This document shows, one piece after another, positions 7,513-15,649 of a stretch of DNA of 42,372 bases. The first letter of the stretch is position 1; each line of letters starts with the position of its first letter. Origin of the DNA: Bacteroidota bacterium (lineage in GTDB: Bacteria > Bacteroidota > Rhodothermia > Rhodothermales > UBA10348); the NCBI GenBank assembly GCA_029262775.1, contig JAJCYR010000018.1:1-42372 (forward strand). The letters are read 5' to 3'. The translations under genes were made by a program, and so were the position numbers. The notes under the pieces were generated by a model that worked only from the letters and a program-made list of their open reading frames with translations, searched no databases and was not told the origin of the DNA.

Positions 7513-7806
7513 TTATTCCGGAATGCGAAACGGCTGCCAGGACGTGGCGGCGCGGCCAGGTTTCGGGACGACGCAGATGGCCGTATCGCGGAAGGGGTCG
7601 ACGATCACGGGAATATGATTCCAGGTTTCGAAATCACCGGTGCCGCGGCGCAGCTCTGTGGCCAGTTCCTTGCAGAAGGCCGTGTAGGCCGCCGGTCCCA
7701 TCAGAATGAACCGGGCTTCCTCGCCGCCGTCGGCGAGTTGGCGTACAGATTGGGACAGAAAGTCGAGCGCATCTCCGGCTTTCGGGCAGTATTCCAGGAT
7801 CGTCAT
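7513..7806 (-). CDS. Small conserved-looking protein of unknown function
   Basis: A 97-residue frame beginning MTILEYCPKAG. It has no signal peptide or membrane segment. FILMGPAAYTAF and WNHIPVIVDPFRD look like an ordered core, but I do not recognise the family. The frame is open to an ATG at 7893; the start at 7806 is preferred because the upstream part is basic, ill-structured and crosses a homopolymer stretch. It is convergent with the pseudouridine synthase (36 bp between stops) and divergent from the ferrochelatase. Confidence 0.5.
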   Translation of the reverse strand: MTILEYCPKAGDALDFLSQSVRQLADGGEEARFILMGPAAYTAFCKELATELRRGTGDFETWNHIPVIVDPFRDTAICVVPKPGRAATSWQPFRIPE

Positions 7807-7846
7807 GAAAAAAAAGGGGGGCAAGTGAATCCTTCGTGACCCGGGC

Positions 7847-7878
7847 GTGAAGCTTCGGTAAAGAGGGCTGGGCTTCAC
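7847..7878. promoter_or_regulatory. 7-bp inverted repeat in a divergent promoter region
   Basis: GTGAAGC (7847-7853) and GCTTCAC (7872-7878) are exact complements 18 bases apart, between the divergent unknown gene and the ferrochelatase. It could be an operator or a hairpin in the leader of the minus-strand gene. Confidence 0.35.
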
Positions 7879-7996
7879 ACAGACCTGAAACACAACGGTG
7901 GGTAAAGACTGTAATTTCAGGCAGTTTGGACCCGGATGTATTCCCGCCGCATCTCTATCTCATTCCAACCCTGTCGCTGCATTCAACCTACAACCT

Positions 7997-9370
7997 ATGT
8001 CGCCACGACATTTCAGACAAGTCAACGCTTCGGATGAGCGCCTGTTCACAGGGCGCTTCTTCCCGGACGGAGGGCTGAGCCTGAATGAGGACAGCCATGT
8101 GGGTGTGCTGCTACTGGTTCCAGGTGCGCCGGAGTCCAAAGCCGAGGTGTTTTCCTATCTGTACCGTCGCCTCATGTCGCCGCCCAAGTGCGGTATTTCC
8201 CGATTCTGGCGGTCACACGTGGCGGCGTGGCTGCGTGCCCGCATTGCCGCGCGGTATCTGACCTGGCAATACGATGCCATTGGGGGTGGGAAAGCGATCA
8301 ACCAGTTCCATCAGGAGCAGGCGAATATGCTGCAGAGCATGATTGACCGCTCGGACTGTGGGCGGACCACGGTGTATGTGGCATCGCCGTTTGGGAGTCC
8401 GGATATTGCGGCCGCCGCCGAAAAAATGGAACATGATGGGGTGACGCACGTGGTGCTTCTGCCGCTTTTTCCCCAATATGCGGCTGAAACGACAGGGCGG
8501 TCGTTTGCCGAATGGGAATTGCTCATGCGGCAGGGTTTCGTGTCGGCGCGGCCGACGGTGGCCGTGCGCCAGTTCGCCACACATGAGGGCTATATTGAAG
8601 CCCTCAATGACCGAATTGACCAAGGGCTGCAACGGTTTCCACGCCATGTCCGGTCACAGGTCCAACTCGTGTTTGCCGCCCATGGAAGCACGACCCGGCA
8701 TCGTGGCGGCGCGCCCGATCCATACTGTTGTCTGTCGCATCACACGGTAGATGCATTGATGCAGCGCAGGGGACATGATTTGCCCCACATGTTGGCATTC
8801 GTTCGGCCGGATTCCTGGGGCGGCAATTTGGCAGGTGGCATGGCGGCACGGTTCCGTGAACTGGCTGCCACGGGGCAACGGGCGGCGCTCGTGGTCCCCG
8901 TTGATCACGTTACGGAGCAGTTCGATACGGCGTATCTGCTGGATGTGCGCATGCGCGAGGTGGCCGAGGATGTGGGGCTGTCGCATTACGAGGTGGTCAA
9001 CGGACTGAATTGTCACCCACTTTTCATGGAGACGCTCCTGGATCTGGTGCGGGCGCCACTCGGCTATCGTAGTGAGCCACTCGAAGGGTTGGAGCGCTTC
9101 GGATCGTGCCCGCGGCCGGACTGGGATGTCCCGCCGGAGGGTCGATGCGCCGTATGTCCGTTCGGAGTTCACGCCAATGGGAACGATGGGAACGATGGGT
9201 CGGGGCGGGAGGCAGCAGATGCAGCAGCTGAGTCCGGGCGGATGGCGCGTGAAAATGTCCGGACACAGCGGCGCCGGGCGCACAGCGCGTCAGGCGACGG
9301 TTGGAAGGTGGGGCATGCGCAGCCCGGCAAGGGTCAGGTCAGTTCGCCGGCGCCTTCCGACGCGAAGTAG
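7997..9370 (+). CDS. hemH: Divergent ferrochelatase (HemH family) with C-terminal cysteines
   Basis: A 457-residue ferrochelatase-like protein; the family inserts Fe2+ into porphyrin at the end of haem synthesis. Visible family blocks are YDAIGGGKAINQF (for the usual IGGGSPL), VLLPLFPQYA, FAAHGST with the conserved His229, and PVDHVTEQFDTAYLLD. In the last block, an ungapped alignment to the usual HLETLYEID puts Gln308 for His and Asp310 for the catalytic Glu. Four cysteines (339, 371, 384, 387) could hold an iron-sulfur cluster as in some ferrochelatases. The tail after about 390 looks disordered. ATG 7997 is chosen over 7898 by homology. Its 3' end overlaps the convergent ABC gene by 37 bp. 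Confidence 0.78.
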   Translation: MSPRHFRQVNASDERLFTGRFFPDGGLSLNEDSHVGVLLLVPGAPESKAEVFSYLYRRLMSPPKCGISRFWRSHVAAWLRARIAARYLTWQYDAIGGGKAINQFHQEQANMLQSMIDRSDCGRTTVYVASPFGSPDIAAAAEKMEHDGVTHVVLLPLFPQYAAETTGRSFAEWELLMRQGFVSARPTVAVRQFATHEGYIEALNDRIDQGLQRFPRHVRSQVQLVFAAHGSTTRHRGGAPDPYCCLSHHTVDALMQRRGHDLPHMLAFVRPDSWGGNLAGGMAARFRELAATGQRAALVVPVDHVTEQFDTAYLLDVRMREVAEDVGLSHYEVVNGLNCHPLFMETLLDLVRAPLGYRSEPLEGLERFGSCPRPDWDVPPEGRCAVCPFGVHANGNDGNDGSGREAADAAAESGRMARENVRTQRRRAHSASGDGWKVGHAQPGKGQVSSPAPSDAK

Positions 9371-10050
9371 GACTTCAGGTTTTCGAGGGTCTCGTCAGAC
9401 CGGGCTTCATCGCGCAGAATCTCGCCCCGCCCAATCAGTGTAATGCGCGAGCTGACGTCGGTCACGTGGCCGAGGTCATGACTGGAAATGAGCATGCTCA
9501 GTCCGGCTTGTGAAAGCCGCAGCAGGTGCTCCTTGAGACGGATCTGGGACGGAGGGTCGAGGTTGGCGAAGGGTTCATCGAGCACGAGCAGCCGCCGTGC
9601 CACGAACAGAGCGGCTGCAATGCCGATTTTTTTCGCGTTTCCGGTGGAAAGGTCGCGGATAAGGAGGCGGGAATTTGCCGTCGCGACAGGCAGGAAGTTC
9701 GTGAAGGGCTCCATGGCTTCGGCCACGTCGGTTTTTCTCAGACCGTACGTGGCGCCGGTGAATTCAAGGTATTCTGCAATGGTCAGGTATTCAATCAGGA
9801 AAGAGCGGTCCAGGAACGAGCCCGTTGCCAAGCGCCACGATTCGTCTTCGGCGACGCTGCGGCCTTCGAACAGGACATGACCCGTGTCTGGCTCAAGCAG
9901 GTCCAGAATCAGCCTCAAAAAGGTGGTTTTGCCCGCCCCGTTGCTGCCCACAAGGCCGACAACCTCCCCTCGCTGCATGGACCAGGAGGGTACGTTGAGC
10001 GCAACTTTGGCGCCGTAGGATTTCCGTATGTTCTTGAATTCAAGCAGCAT
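9334..10050 (-). CDS. ABC transporter ATP-binding protein (partner of DUF5687 permease)
   Basis: A 238-residue ATPase with Walker A GSNGAGKT, Walker B RLLVLDEP and switch His in SSHDLGHV. The signature reads LSTGNAKKIG instead of LSGGQ. The layout is that of exporter or two-gene bacteriocin/Nod-type ABC systems, with a single short ATPase. It starts at MLLEFKN (10050), 10 bp behind the DUF5687 permease, with which it most likely forms the transporter. The substrate is unknown. Its 3' end overlaps the convergent ferrochelatase gene. Confidence 0.87.
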   Translation of the reverse strand: MLLEFKNIRKSYGAKVALNVPSWSMQRGEVVGLVGSNGAGKTTFLRLILDLLEPDTGHVLFEGRSVAEDESWRLATGSFLDRSFLIEYLTIAEYLEFTGATYGLRKTDVAEAMEPFTNFLPVATANSRLLIRDLSTGNAKKIGIAAALFVARRLLVLDEPFANLDPPSQIRLKEHLLRLSQAGLSMLISSHDLGHVTDVSSRITLIGRGEILRDEARSDETLENLKSYFASEGAGELT

Positions 10051-10060
10051 AGGAGTGGTG

Positions 10061-11596
10061 TTACGGACTTCCCTCGCGGAAGCCGGCGAGCATGCGCTGT
10101 TTGCGCTGGCGGAGTCCGTGGGCAAAATAGCGCGCCCACAGGTTGGTGGCCATGATACTCACGAATCCGGCCGCAGCCAGGATGCCGAGGGCGAGTTGTT
10201 CGTGGTCATTCAAGGCGATCATGAAGAGCACTGGGGGCAGGGCGGTCGGAATGAACCAGACCCAATGGCGGCTGGAAAGACCCTCATAGTTGAAGAAGCC
10301 GCCGGAGCGCCCAATGTCCACGGCCTGCCGGTTACGCGCGGCGAGTTCCATGACGAGGACGCTCGTGATGCCGGCATTGTAGAACAGGAAGGCGAAGTGG
10401 ATGGCAATCTGGTCGGGTGCGAGGAGAAGGAAAAGCGGGAGTGATATCACAAAGAGGGCGAGGCAGGATGCCTGCAGCACAACGAGTTTGGATTTGACTA
10501 TCGTGCGGAAGGCAATATTGCGCGTGACGAGGGCCGGGTAGTAGCTGCTGTCCCAGCCGAACATGAGTTGCCCGTAGTTGAGGATGAACCCACCGGAGGC
10601 GAAGAGGCCGACCATGGCGCTCATGCCGGCTCCCGAGATCCGGTTCCCCGGGCCGAGCATGAAGGCCAGGTACATCGTGGAAAAAAGGAGCGAGATGATC
10701 AGGTAGTGGCGAGGCCGGCGGTTGCGCCACATGAGCAGGAGTTCCAGGCGGATGAGTTGCCCCTCGGTGCCCCAGTCGGCCAGGAAGAGGCGTTCGGCCG
10801 TGCGTGGCAGGCGCAGCCACGGGCGGGTCGCTGTGGCGGCGGGGGCCTCGGGGCGTAGCCCCTGCATAAGCGAACGCGTGGACAGGACGACGCCGAGCAC
10901 GGTAAATGCAGCCAGCAGCGCGGTACCCAGCAGGCTGCCACGCAGAATATCGGTGAACAGGAATTCGGAAAGGGTGCGCTGCAGGCTGGCGCCGAGCCAT
11001 TCGTCGACGACCGCCGTCACGACGAGTAGCAGCGTCAGCACATAAAACAGCCCCGTTCGCTGCTGCAACGTGCTGCGCAGGAACAGGATGGCAAAATGAC
11101 TGGCCACAATGAGCAGTACGACGGCAAACAGCCACGAGGAGGCAGCCGCCGGGCCAGCCTCCGGCACGACGAACCGGATCCAGAACGGGACGAAGAAGAG
11201 GAGCGGGTAGACATTGTGTACCGTGGCGAGCGATGACATCTGGAAAAAGGTCGTCAGACTCCGCCTCGAAATGGGCAGGTGCAGATACGGCACGATCTTC
11301 ATCCGCGGAGTTTTCTGGAACAGGAACCGGATGAAAAACAGCGACAGGAATGTCGCGAGCATGTATTGATTGACGACCTGTACGGGCGGTATGCCGGGCG
11401 CCGTGAGCCGCGAGAACGACTCAAAGAAAAAACCGAGTGTAAGCAGGGTCGATACGACGTAGAATGCCACGAAGCCGACCACCAGCCAGGTGATCCAACT
11501 CTTGCGACGAACGAGCGCCCGCACGGAGATCTGGCGCTGTACACGCGCGAGCAGCAGGAAGGCGGTGGGTCCAGATATCAGGCGGTGGGGCGTCAC
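10061..11596 (-). CDS. DUF5687-family ABC permease
   Basis: A 511-residue integral membrane protein with roughly ten or more hydrophobic segments, matching the Bacteroidota family DUF5687. The ELLLMWRNRRPRHY stretch in the middle is a typical conserved block (a cytoplasmic elbow before a membrane segment). It starts at GTG 11596, which overlaps the RNase R stop as GTGA, so translation is probably coupled. The gene for its likely ATPase follows after 10 bp. The transported molecule is unknown. Confidence 0.82.
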   Translation of the reverse strand: MTPHRLISGPTAFLLLARVQRQISVRALVRRKSWITWLVVGFVAFYVVSTLLTLGFFFESFSRLTAPGIPPVQVVNQYMLATFLSLFFIRFLFQKTPRMKIVPYLHLPISRRSLTTFFQMSSLATVHNVYPLLFFVPFWIRFVVPEAGPAAASSWLFAVVLLIVASHFAILFLRSTLQQRTGLFYVLTLLLVVTAVVDEWLGASLQRTLSEFLFTDILRGSLLGTALLAAFTVLGVVLSTRSLMQGLRPEAPAATATRPWLRLPRTAERLFLADWGTEGQLIRLELLLMWRNRRPRHYLIISLLFSTMYLAFMLGPGNRISGAGMSAMVGLFASGGFILNYGQLMFGWDSSYYPALVTRNIAFRTIVKSKLVVLQASCLALFVISLPLFLLLAPDQIAIHFAFLFYNAGITSVLVMELAARNRQAVDIGRSGGFFNYEGLSSRHWVWFIPTALPPVLFMIALNDHEQLALGILAAAGFVSIMATNLWARYFAHGLRQRKQRMLAGFREGSP

Positions 11597-13686
11597 GCAA
11601 ACACGAAATCGATTTCCCGGTTTTCCATGCTTGCGCTGGCAATTTTGACGCGTATTTCCTGGCCGAGCTTGTAGGTCCGCCCGGATTTACGTCCGCGCAG
11701 CACGTATTCCTCTTCGATGTATTCGTAGAAGTCGCCGTCCATGTCCCGCACATGGATGAGGCCCTCGATGAGGAGTTTCGGCAGTTCAATGAAAATGCCA
11801 AACCGCGTGAGCCCGGAAATCACGCCGTCGAACTCATCTCCGACGTGCATGCGGGCGTACTCGACCTGTTTGAGCTTGATGCTTTCGCGTTCGGCCTGCG
11901 TGGCTATCTGCTCGCGCTCAGTGCAATGTGCGGCCATTTCGTCGAGCGTGGCGGGCGATTGCCGGCCCTGGCCGGCCAGATGCGCCTTCACGAGACGATG
12001 CACAATCAGGTCCGGGTAGCGCCGGATGGGGCTCGTGAAATGCGTGTACGCCCCGAGCGCCAGGCCGTAGTGGCCGATGTTGTCCACCGAATAGACGGCG
12101 CGCGACATGGCGCGCAGTGCCGCCTGCTCAATGATTGCCTCCTGCGGCGTGTCCTTGACATGTTCGAGCAGGCTGTTCAGTGCCTGCGGCGTAATGGCAC
12201 CGTCCGCGTGCTCGACGCGCAGCCCGAAGGCTTTCATGTAGGAGGCCAGACGGGCAATGCGCTCGGCGTTGGGCACGTCGTGCACCCGGAAAATGAAGCC
12301 GCCGAACTTCTCATCCCCAAACTGCTCGGCGACGCTGCGGTTGGCGAGCAGCATGTATTCCTCGATGAGCTGGTTCGCTTCGTGCCGCTCGCGTAGCACG
12401 ATATCGACCGGATGTCCCTTTTCGTCGAGCACGACCCGGATCTCGGGAAGATCGAAGTTCACCGACCCTTTCTTGAAGCGGGCTTTCCGCATGGACCGGG
12501 CCAGGCGCGCAAGTGTGCACACATCTTCCGCAAGCTCGTGCTCTGCGCCGTCAATGAGGCGCTGGGCATCTTCGTAGGCGAAGCGCTGCTGCGAGCGGAT
12601 AATGGTCTCGGCGGCGCGGAATGCGACGACCTTCCCCTCGCTATCCAGTTCGAAAATGCAGGAAAAGGCCAGGCGGTCTTCATTCGGGCGCAGCGAGCAG
12701 ACGTTGTTGGACAGATGCTCGGGCAGCATGGGCATGACCCGGTCCACGAGGTAGACCGAGGTGCCCTTCTCGACGGCATCCTTGTCGAGCGCCGACCCTT
12801 CAGGCACGTAATGGCTGACGTCGGCAATATGCACGCCGACCTCGTAATTTCCGTTCTTGAGCGCATGCACGTGCAGGGCGTCGTCGAAATCCTTCGCATC
12901 GACCGGGTCAATGGTGAAGACGCGGCGGCCGCGGAAGTCTTCGCGCTGTTTCAGAATGGTGTTGTCAATCCGGACCTTGGCTTTTGAGGCCTCCGCTTCG
13001 GCTTCCGGGCTGAAGCCGTCAATGGCACCCACGCTGAGCGCGACCGAAAGCGTCTGCACGGCGGGATCGTCCGCGCGGCCAATGACGCTCAGAAGCCGGC
13101 CCCGGGGAGCGCTACCGGGCTTGTCGAAGGCATCGATCGAGACGACCACCTTGTCACCGCTGCGGGCTTGGCCCACGGTGTCCAGATCGACGAAAATGTC
13201 GTGCGTCAGGCGCCGGTCGTCGGGGGTTACGGTCGCGAACGATCCGCTGTGCTCAAACGTACCGACCGCGCTCTGGCGGCTGCGCACAACGACCTCCACG
13301 ACTTCCACTTCGCGCCGCTGATCCCCTTTTTTGGCAGCAACGGTCGAGACTTTGACCCGGTCGCCGTCGAGGGCGTTTCCCATTCGGCGGGAGCGGACGT
13401 AGAAATCGTCATCCCAGCCTTCGACGGTCACGAAACCGAAGCCGTCCGGATGGACCGAGAGGCGGCCCTCCATGTGATTCTCGGGCGGGCGGTAGGCATA
13501 GCGATTGCCGCCGACCGCCTGGATATGACCCTTTTTTTCGAGCGATTCGATGGCCTGTGCGGCCGCCTCGTAGTCTTTTCTATCTGTCAGGTCGAGCCGC
13601 TTGGCGATTTCTTTCGCGCGGAACGCGCGCTTACCGTGGTTCTTGAAAAAGGACAGGACACGGTCTTCTATACGGGATGAACTCAT
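11593..13686 (-). CDS. rnr: Ribonuclease R
   Basis: A 697-residue 3'-5' exoribonuclease that degrades structured RNA. Domains in order: N-terminal winged helix (about 1-70), two cold-shock/OB domains with the GFGFV motif (about 80-230), the RNB catalytic domain with DPVDAKDFDDAL near 258-270 carrying the metal-binding aspartates, and a C-terminal S1 domain (about 615-697) with FDGVISGLTRFGIFIEL. The Lys-rich tail of the Escherichia coli enzyme is missing. It starts at 13686 in an ATGA overlap with the DtxR-family gene and ends in a GTGA overlap with the permease. Confidence 0.95.
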   Translation of the reverse strand: MSSSRIEDRVLSFFKNHGKRAFRAKEIAKRLDLTDRKDYEAAAQAIESLEKKGHIQAVGGNRYAYRPPENHMEGRLSVHPDGFGFVTVEGWDDDFYVRSRRMGNALDGDRVKVSTVAAKKGDQRREVEVVEVVVRSRQSAVGTFEHSGSFATVTPDDRRLTHDIFVDLDTVGQARSGDKVVVSIDAFDKPGSAPRGRLLSVIGRADDPAVQTLSVALSVGAIDGFSPEAEAEASKAKVRIDNTILKQREDFRGRRVFTIDPVDAKDFDDALHVHALKNGNYEVGVHIADVSHYVPEGSALDKDAVEKGTSVYLVDRVMPMLPEHLSNNVCSLRPNEDRLAFSCIFELDSEGKVVAFRAAETIIRSQQRFAYEDAQRLIDGAEHELAEDVCTLARLARSMRKARFKKGSVNFDLPEIRVVLDEKGHPVDIVLRERHEANQLIEEYMLLANRSVAEQFGDEKFGGFIFRVHDVPNAERIARLASYMKAFGLRVEHADGAITPQALNSLLEHVKDTPQEAIIEQAALRAMSRAVYSVDNIGHYGLALGAYTHFTSPIRRYPDLIVHRLVKAHLAGQGRQSPATLDEMAAHCTEREQIATQAERESIKLKQVEYARMHVGDEFDGVISGLTRFGIFIELPKLLIEGLIHVRDMDGDFYEYIEEEYVLRGRKSGRTYKLGQEIRVKIASASMENREIDFVFA

Positions 13687-14327
13687 GCTGGGGCTGCAAA
13701 AATATGGGCCGCCACGTCGGCCGGAACAGAAATGTGATCGTGGTTGAGATGGACGACGACGAGGTCGTTGTCAGCATCCAAAATACGAAAAACGGTGCCA
13801 GGAAGCAGGCCGAGGTCCTCTATCCGGTGCAGCATGTCGTGATCGGTATCGAGCAGGCGGCGCACCTCGAGATCCGTGTTGGGCGGACACGCGGGCAGGG
13901 GATCGGCCGGGCGGTGTCGGATGGTACCGTCGCGCGAGGGAATGGGGTCCCCGTGCGGATCGTGGGTCGGGTAGCCGAGCAGGGCATCTATCCGGTCCTC
14001 GAATTCTTCCGATATGTGGTGCTCCAGATGCTCGGCTTCGGAGTGCATCTGTTCCCAGCCATACCCGAGCACATCACGCAGGTAGGTCTCCAGCAGCCGG
14101 TGATGCCGAATGATCTCGAGGGCGATTTTTTCGCCGGCTTTTGTGAGCGCCACGCCGCGGTACGGTGCGTACGCGACCAGTTTCATTTTGGAGAGCCGCG
14201 TCATCATGTTCGTGACCGAGGCCGACGACACGCCCAGCCGCACCGACAACTCCGACGTGCTCACCGGACGGCCATCGTGCAGCGTATAAATGGCCTTGAC
14301 GTAGTCTTCGACGGCCTGGCTCAGCAT
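13683..14327 (-). CDS. DtxR/MntR-family metal-dependent transcription regulator
   Basis: A 214-residue regulator. An N-terminal winged helix-turn-helix (about 1-60, VSTSELSVRLGVSSASVTNM) is followed by the metal-binding and dimerisation helices with HRLLETYL and HSEAEHLEHHIS, then a C-terminal FeoA/SH3-like domain (about 145-214). The family represses iron or manganese uptake genes when the metal is bound; which metal is used here is not decided. It overlaps the racemase by 7 bp and RNase R by 4 bp. ATG 14327 is chosen because homology starts at once (MLSQAVEDYVKAIY). Confidence 0.92.
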   Translation of the reverse strand: MLSQAVEDYVKAIYTLHDGRPVSTSELSVRLGVSSASVTNMMTRLSKMKLVAYAPYRGVALTKAGEKIALEIIRHHRLLETYLRDVLGYGWEQMHSEAEHLEHHISEEFEDRIDALLGYPTHDPHGDPIPSRDGTIRHRPADPLPACPPNTDLEVRRLLDTDHDMLHRIEDLGLLPGTVFRILDADNDLVVVHLNHDHISVPADVAAHIFAAPA

Positions 14328-15202
14328 GGATTCGGGTGTTGATGTGGTCGGAGATGTTCGGTTCTCGGCTGCAGGCGCTCCGGGCAGGTGGCCCGGACAA
14401 GGGCGCGTGCCACGGCCTGTGTGGGGTTTATTACGTATGGATGCAGCGCATGGTGCCCGTCCATGGCGAGCGGAAGTTCGGTGCACCCGAGGATGACGCG
14501 CTCGGCCCCTTTGTCGAGGAGATGTTCGATGGAAATGGTGACGGCCTCGCGCGCTCGATCCGTGACCGGCGACGACACGGCCTTGATACCGAACTCCGGG
14601 TCGTAAATGGCCGGAAAGAGATGCTTTTCGCGGATCCGTGCGTCGGGAAGGAGTGGCGTGAAACCCGCGCGCTCGAGGGCGTCGTCGTACAGGCGCAACT
14701 GGTAGGTGCCGGCTGTTGCGAGGACCCCGATTTTTGGGGCGCGGCCGGAGCTGGTCGCATTCGGTGCGGAGCTGGTCGCATCCGGTGCCGCCCGGATGGT
14801 GCGCACGGTCTCCTGGATCATGTGGAGAAGCGTCAGCTCCGGGGCGTTGAGGCTTACGTGCTCCTGCACGCGGCGAAAAATGGGTTCGGCGTGGGCGGTG
14901 TTGCAGGCCACCGCCGCGACGGTGGCGCCCGCACGGGCAAGACGAACGAGCGCCTCGGACATCGGCGGGGCGGGATCGGGAAGCGCGGGATCGGGGAGCC
15001 CGGAATCGGGAGGGGCGGAATCGATACGGGGTCCCAAAAGGAAGGTCGTCCGGTCCGGGACATGGGAGGCGCTGAAAAGCAGCGTGGGAATGTGCTCCTG
15101 GTCAGCTGTGGCCCGCGTGTTGTCCAGGACGGCCTCGAACAGATCCAGACCTGCTCGCGGCCCCATGCCCCCCAGAATGCCAATGGTCGGTTTCTTGTGC
15201 AT
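14321..15202 (-). CDS. Aspartate/glutamate racemase-family protein
   Basis: A 293-residue protein of the aspartate racemase branch (IGILGGMGPRAG at the N-terminus). Both catalytic cysteines are present: Cys100 in ACNTAH and Cys240 in GCTELP. It would interconvert L- and D-aspartate or a related amino acid without cofactor. Two low-complexity inserts, PDSGLPDPALPDPAPP near 65-80 and the doubled ATSS/NATSSG near 142-153, look like recent short duplications. It is the first gene of the overlapping minus-strand run and lies behind a 447-bp intergenic region. Confidence 0.85.
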   Translation of the reverse strand: MHKKPTIGILGGMGPRAGLDLFEAVLDNTRATADQEHIPTLLFSASHVPDRTTFLLGPRIDSAPPDSGLPDPALPDPAPPMSEALVRLARAGATVAAVACNTAHAEPIFRRVQEHVSLNAPELTLLHMIQETVRTIRAAPDATSSAPNATSSGRAPKIGVLATAGTYQLRLYDDALERAGFTPLLPDARIREKHLFPAIYDPEFGIKAVSSPVTDRAREAVTISIEHLLDKGAERVILGCTELPLAMDGHHALHPYVINPTQAVARALVRATCPERLQPRTEHLRPHQHPNPC

Positions 15203-15649
15203 GGACCATGTACTTCTGTGCGAGCGGGATGGTTCGGCCGGGTGTGACGAACGTGGTCGCCAGTCCGGTCGTCAGTGCGAAAGTGAAGACTGTGCATATG
15301 TATTGCATTGTCCTTCTGACCGACCTGTTGCAATTTTTTATTATAAATATATAAAAATCAATTATATATCGAAATATATAAATCTGCTGTCATGACGCAA
15401 TCCCCGTTGGGATGTCGGAATTTCCATCAGGATGTCGGGATTGTAGTCTTGCGACACGCCGAACCCAAATGCGACCGCAGCAGGGGTATTACAACATTTC
15501 ACATACATGAGTATGATTAGTAAACCACTAATAAACAATATTTTGCACGAAAGTATCGCGACATTTCGATCGGATGGGGCCAGAACACATACACAAGGCC
15601 AGCTGGGGATCTGTATTTTTGGCCCAGCCCAGCATCCCTCGAAAAACCC
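15203..15649. promoter_or_regulatory. 447-bp divergent intergenic region with AT-rich island
   Basis: No gene is seen. This is the shared upstream region of the racemase run (minus) and the P1 peptidase (plus). About 15329-15384 is almost pure A+T (TATAAATATATAAAA, ATATATCGAAATATATAAA), in sharp contrast to the surroundings. Positions 15384-15460 contain repeated GATGTCGG motifs shared with the first intergenic region. TATTTTTG at 15614-15621 fits a Bacteroidota -7 element ahead of the peptidase. Both promoters probably lie here. Confidence 0.55.
15384..15460. repeat. Intergenic repeat with GATGTCGG and TTGCGACA motifs
   Basis: The stretch begins CTGCTGTCATGA and holds GATGTCGGAATT, then GATGTCGGGATTGTAG, then CTTGCGACA. 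The same order (CTGCTGTCGTGA, TGTCGGGATATGTAG, ATTGCGACA) is found at 325-373. The copy here is longer by one internal repeat of about 20 bp. This looks like a dispersed element or the ends of an insertion sequence. Confidence 0.55.
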
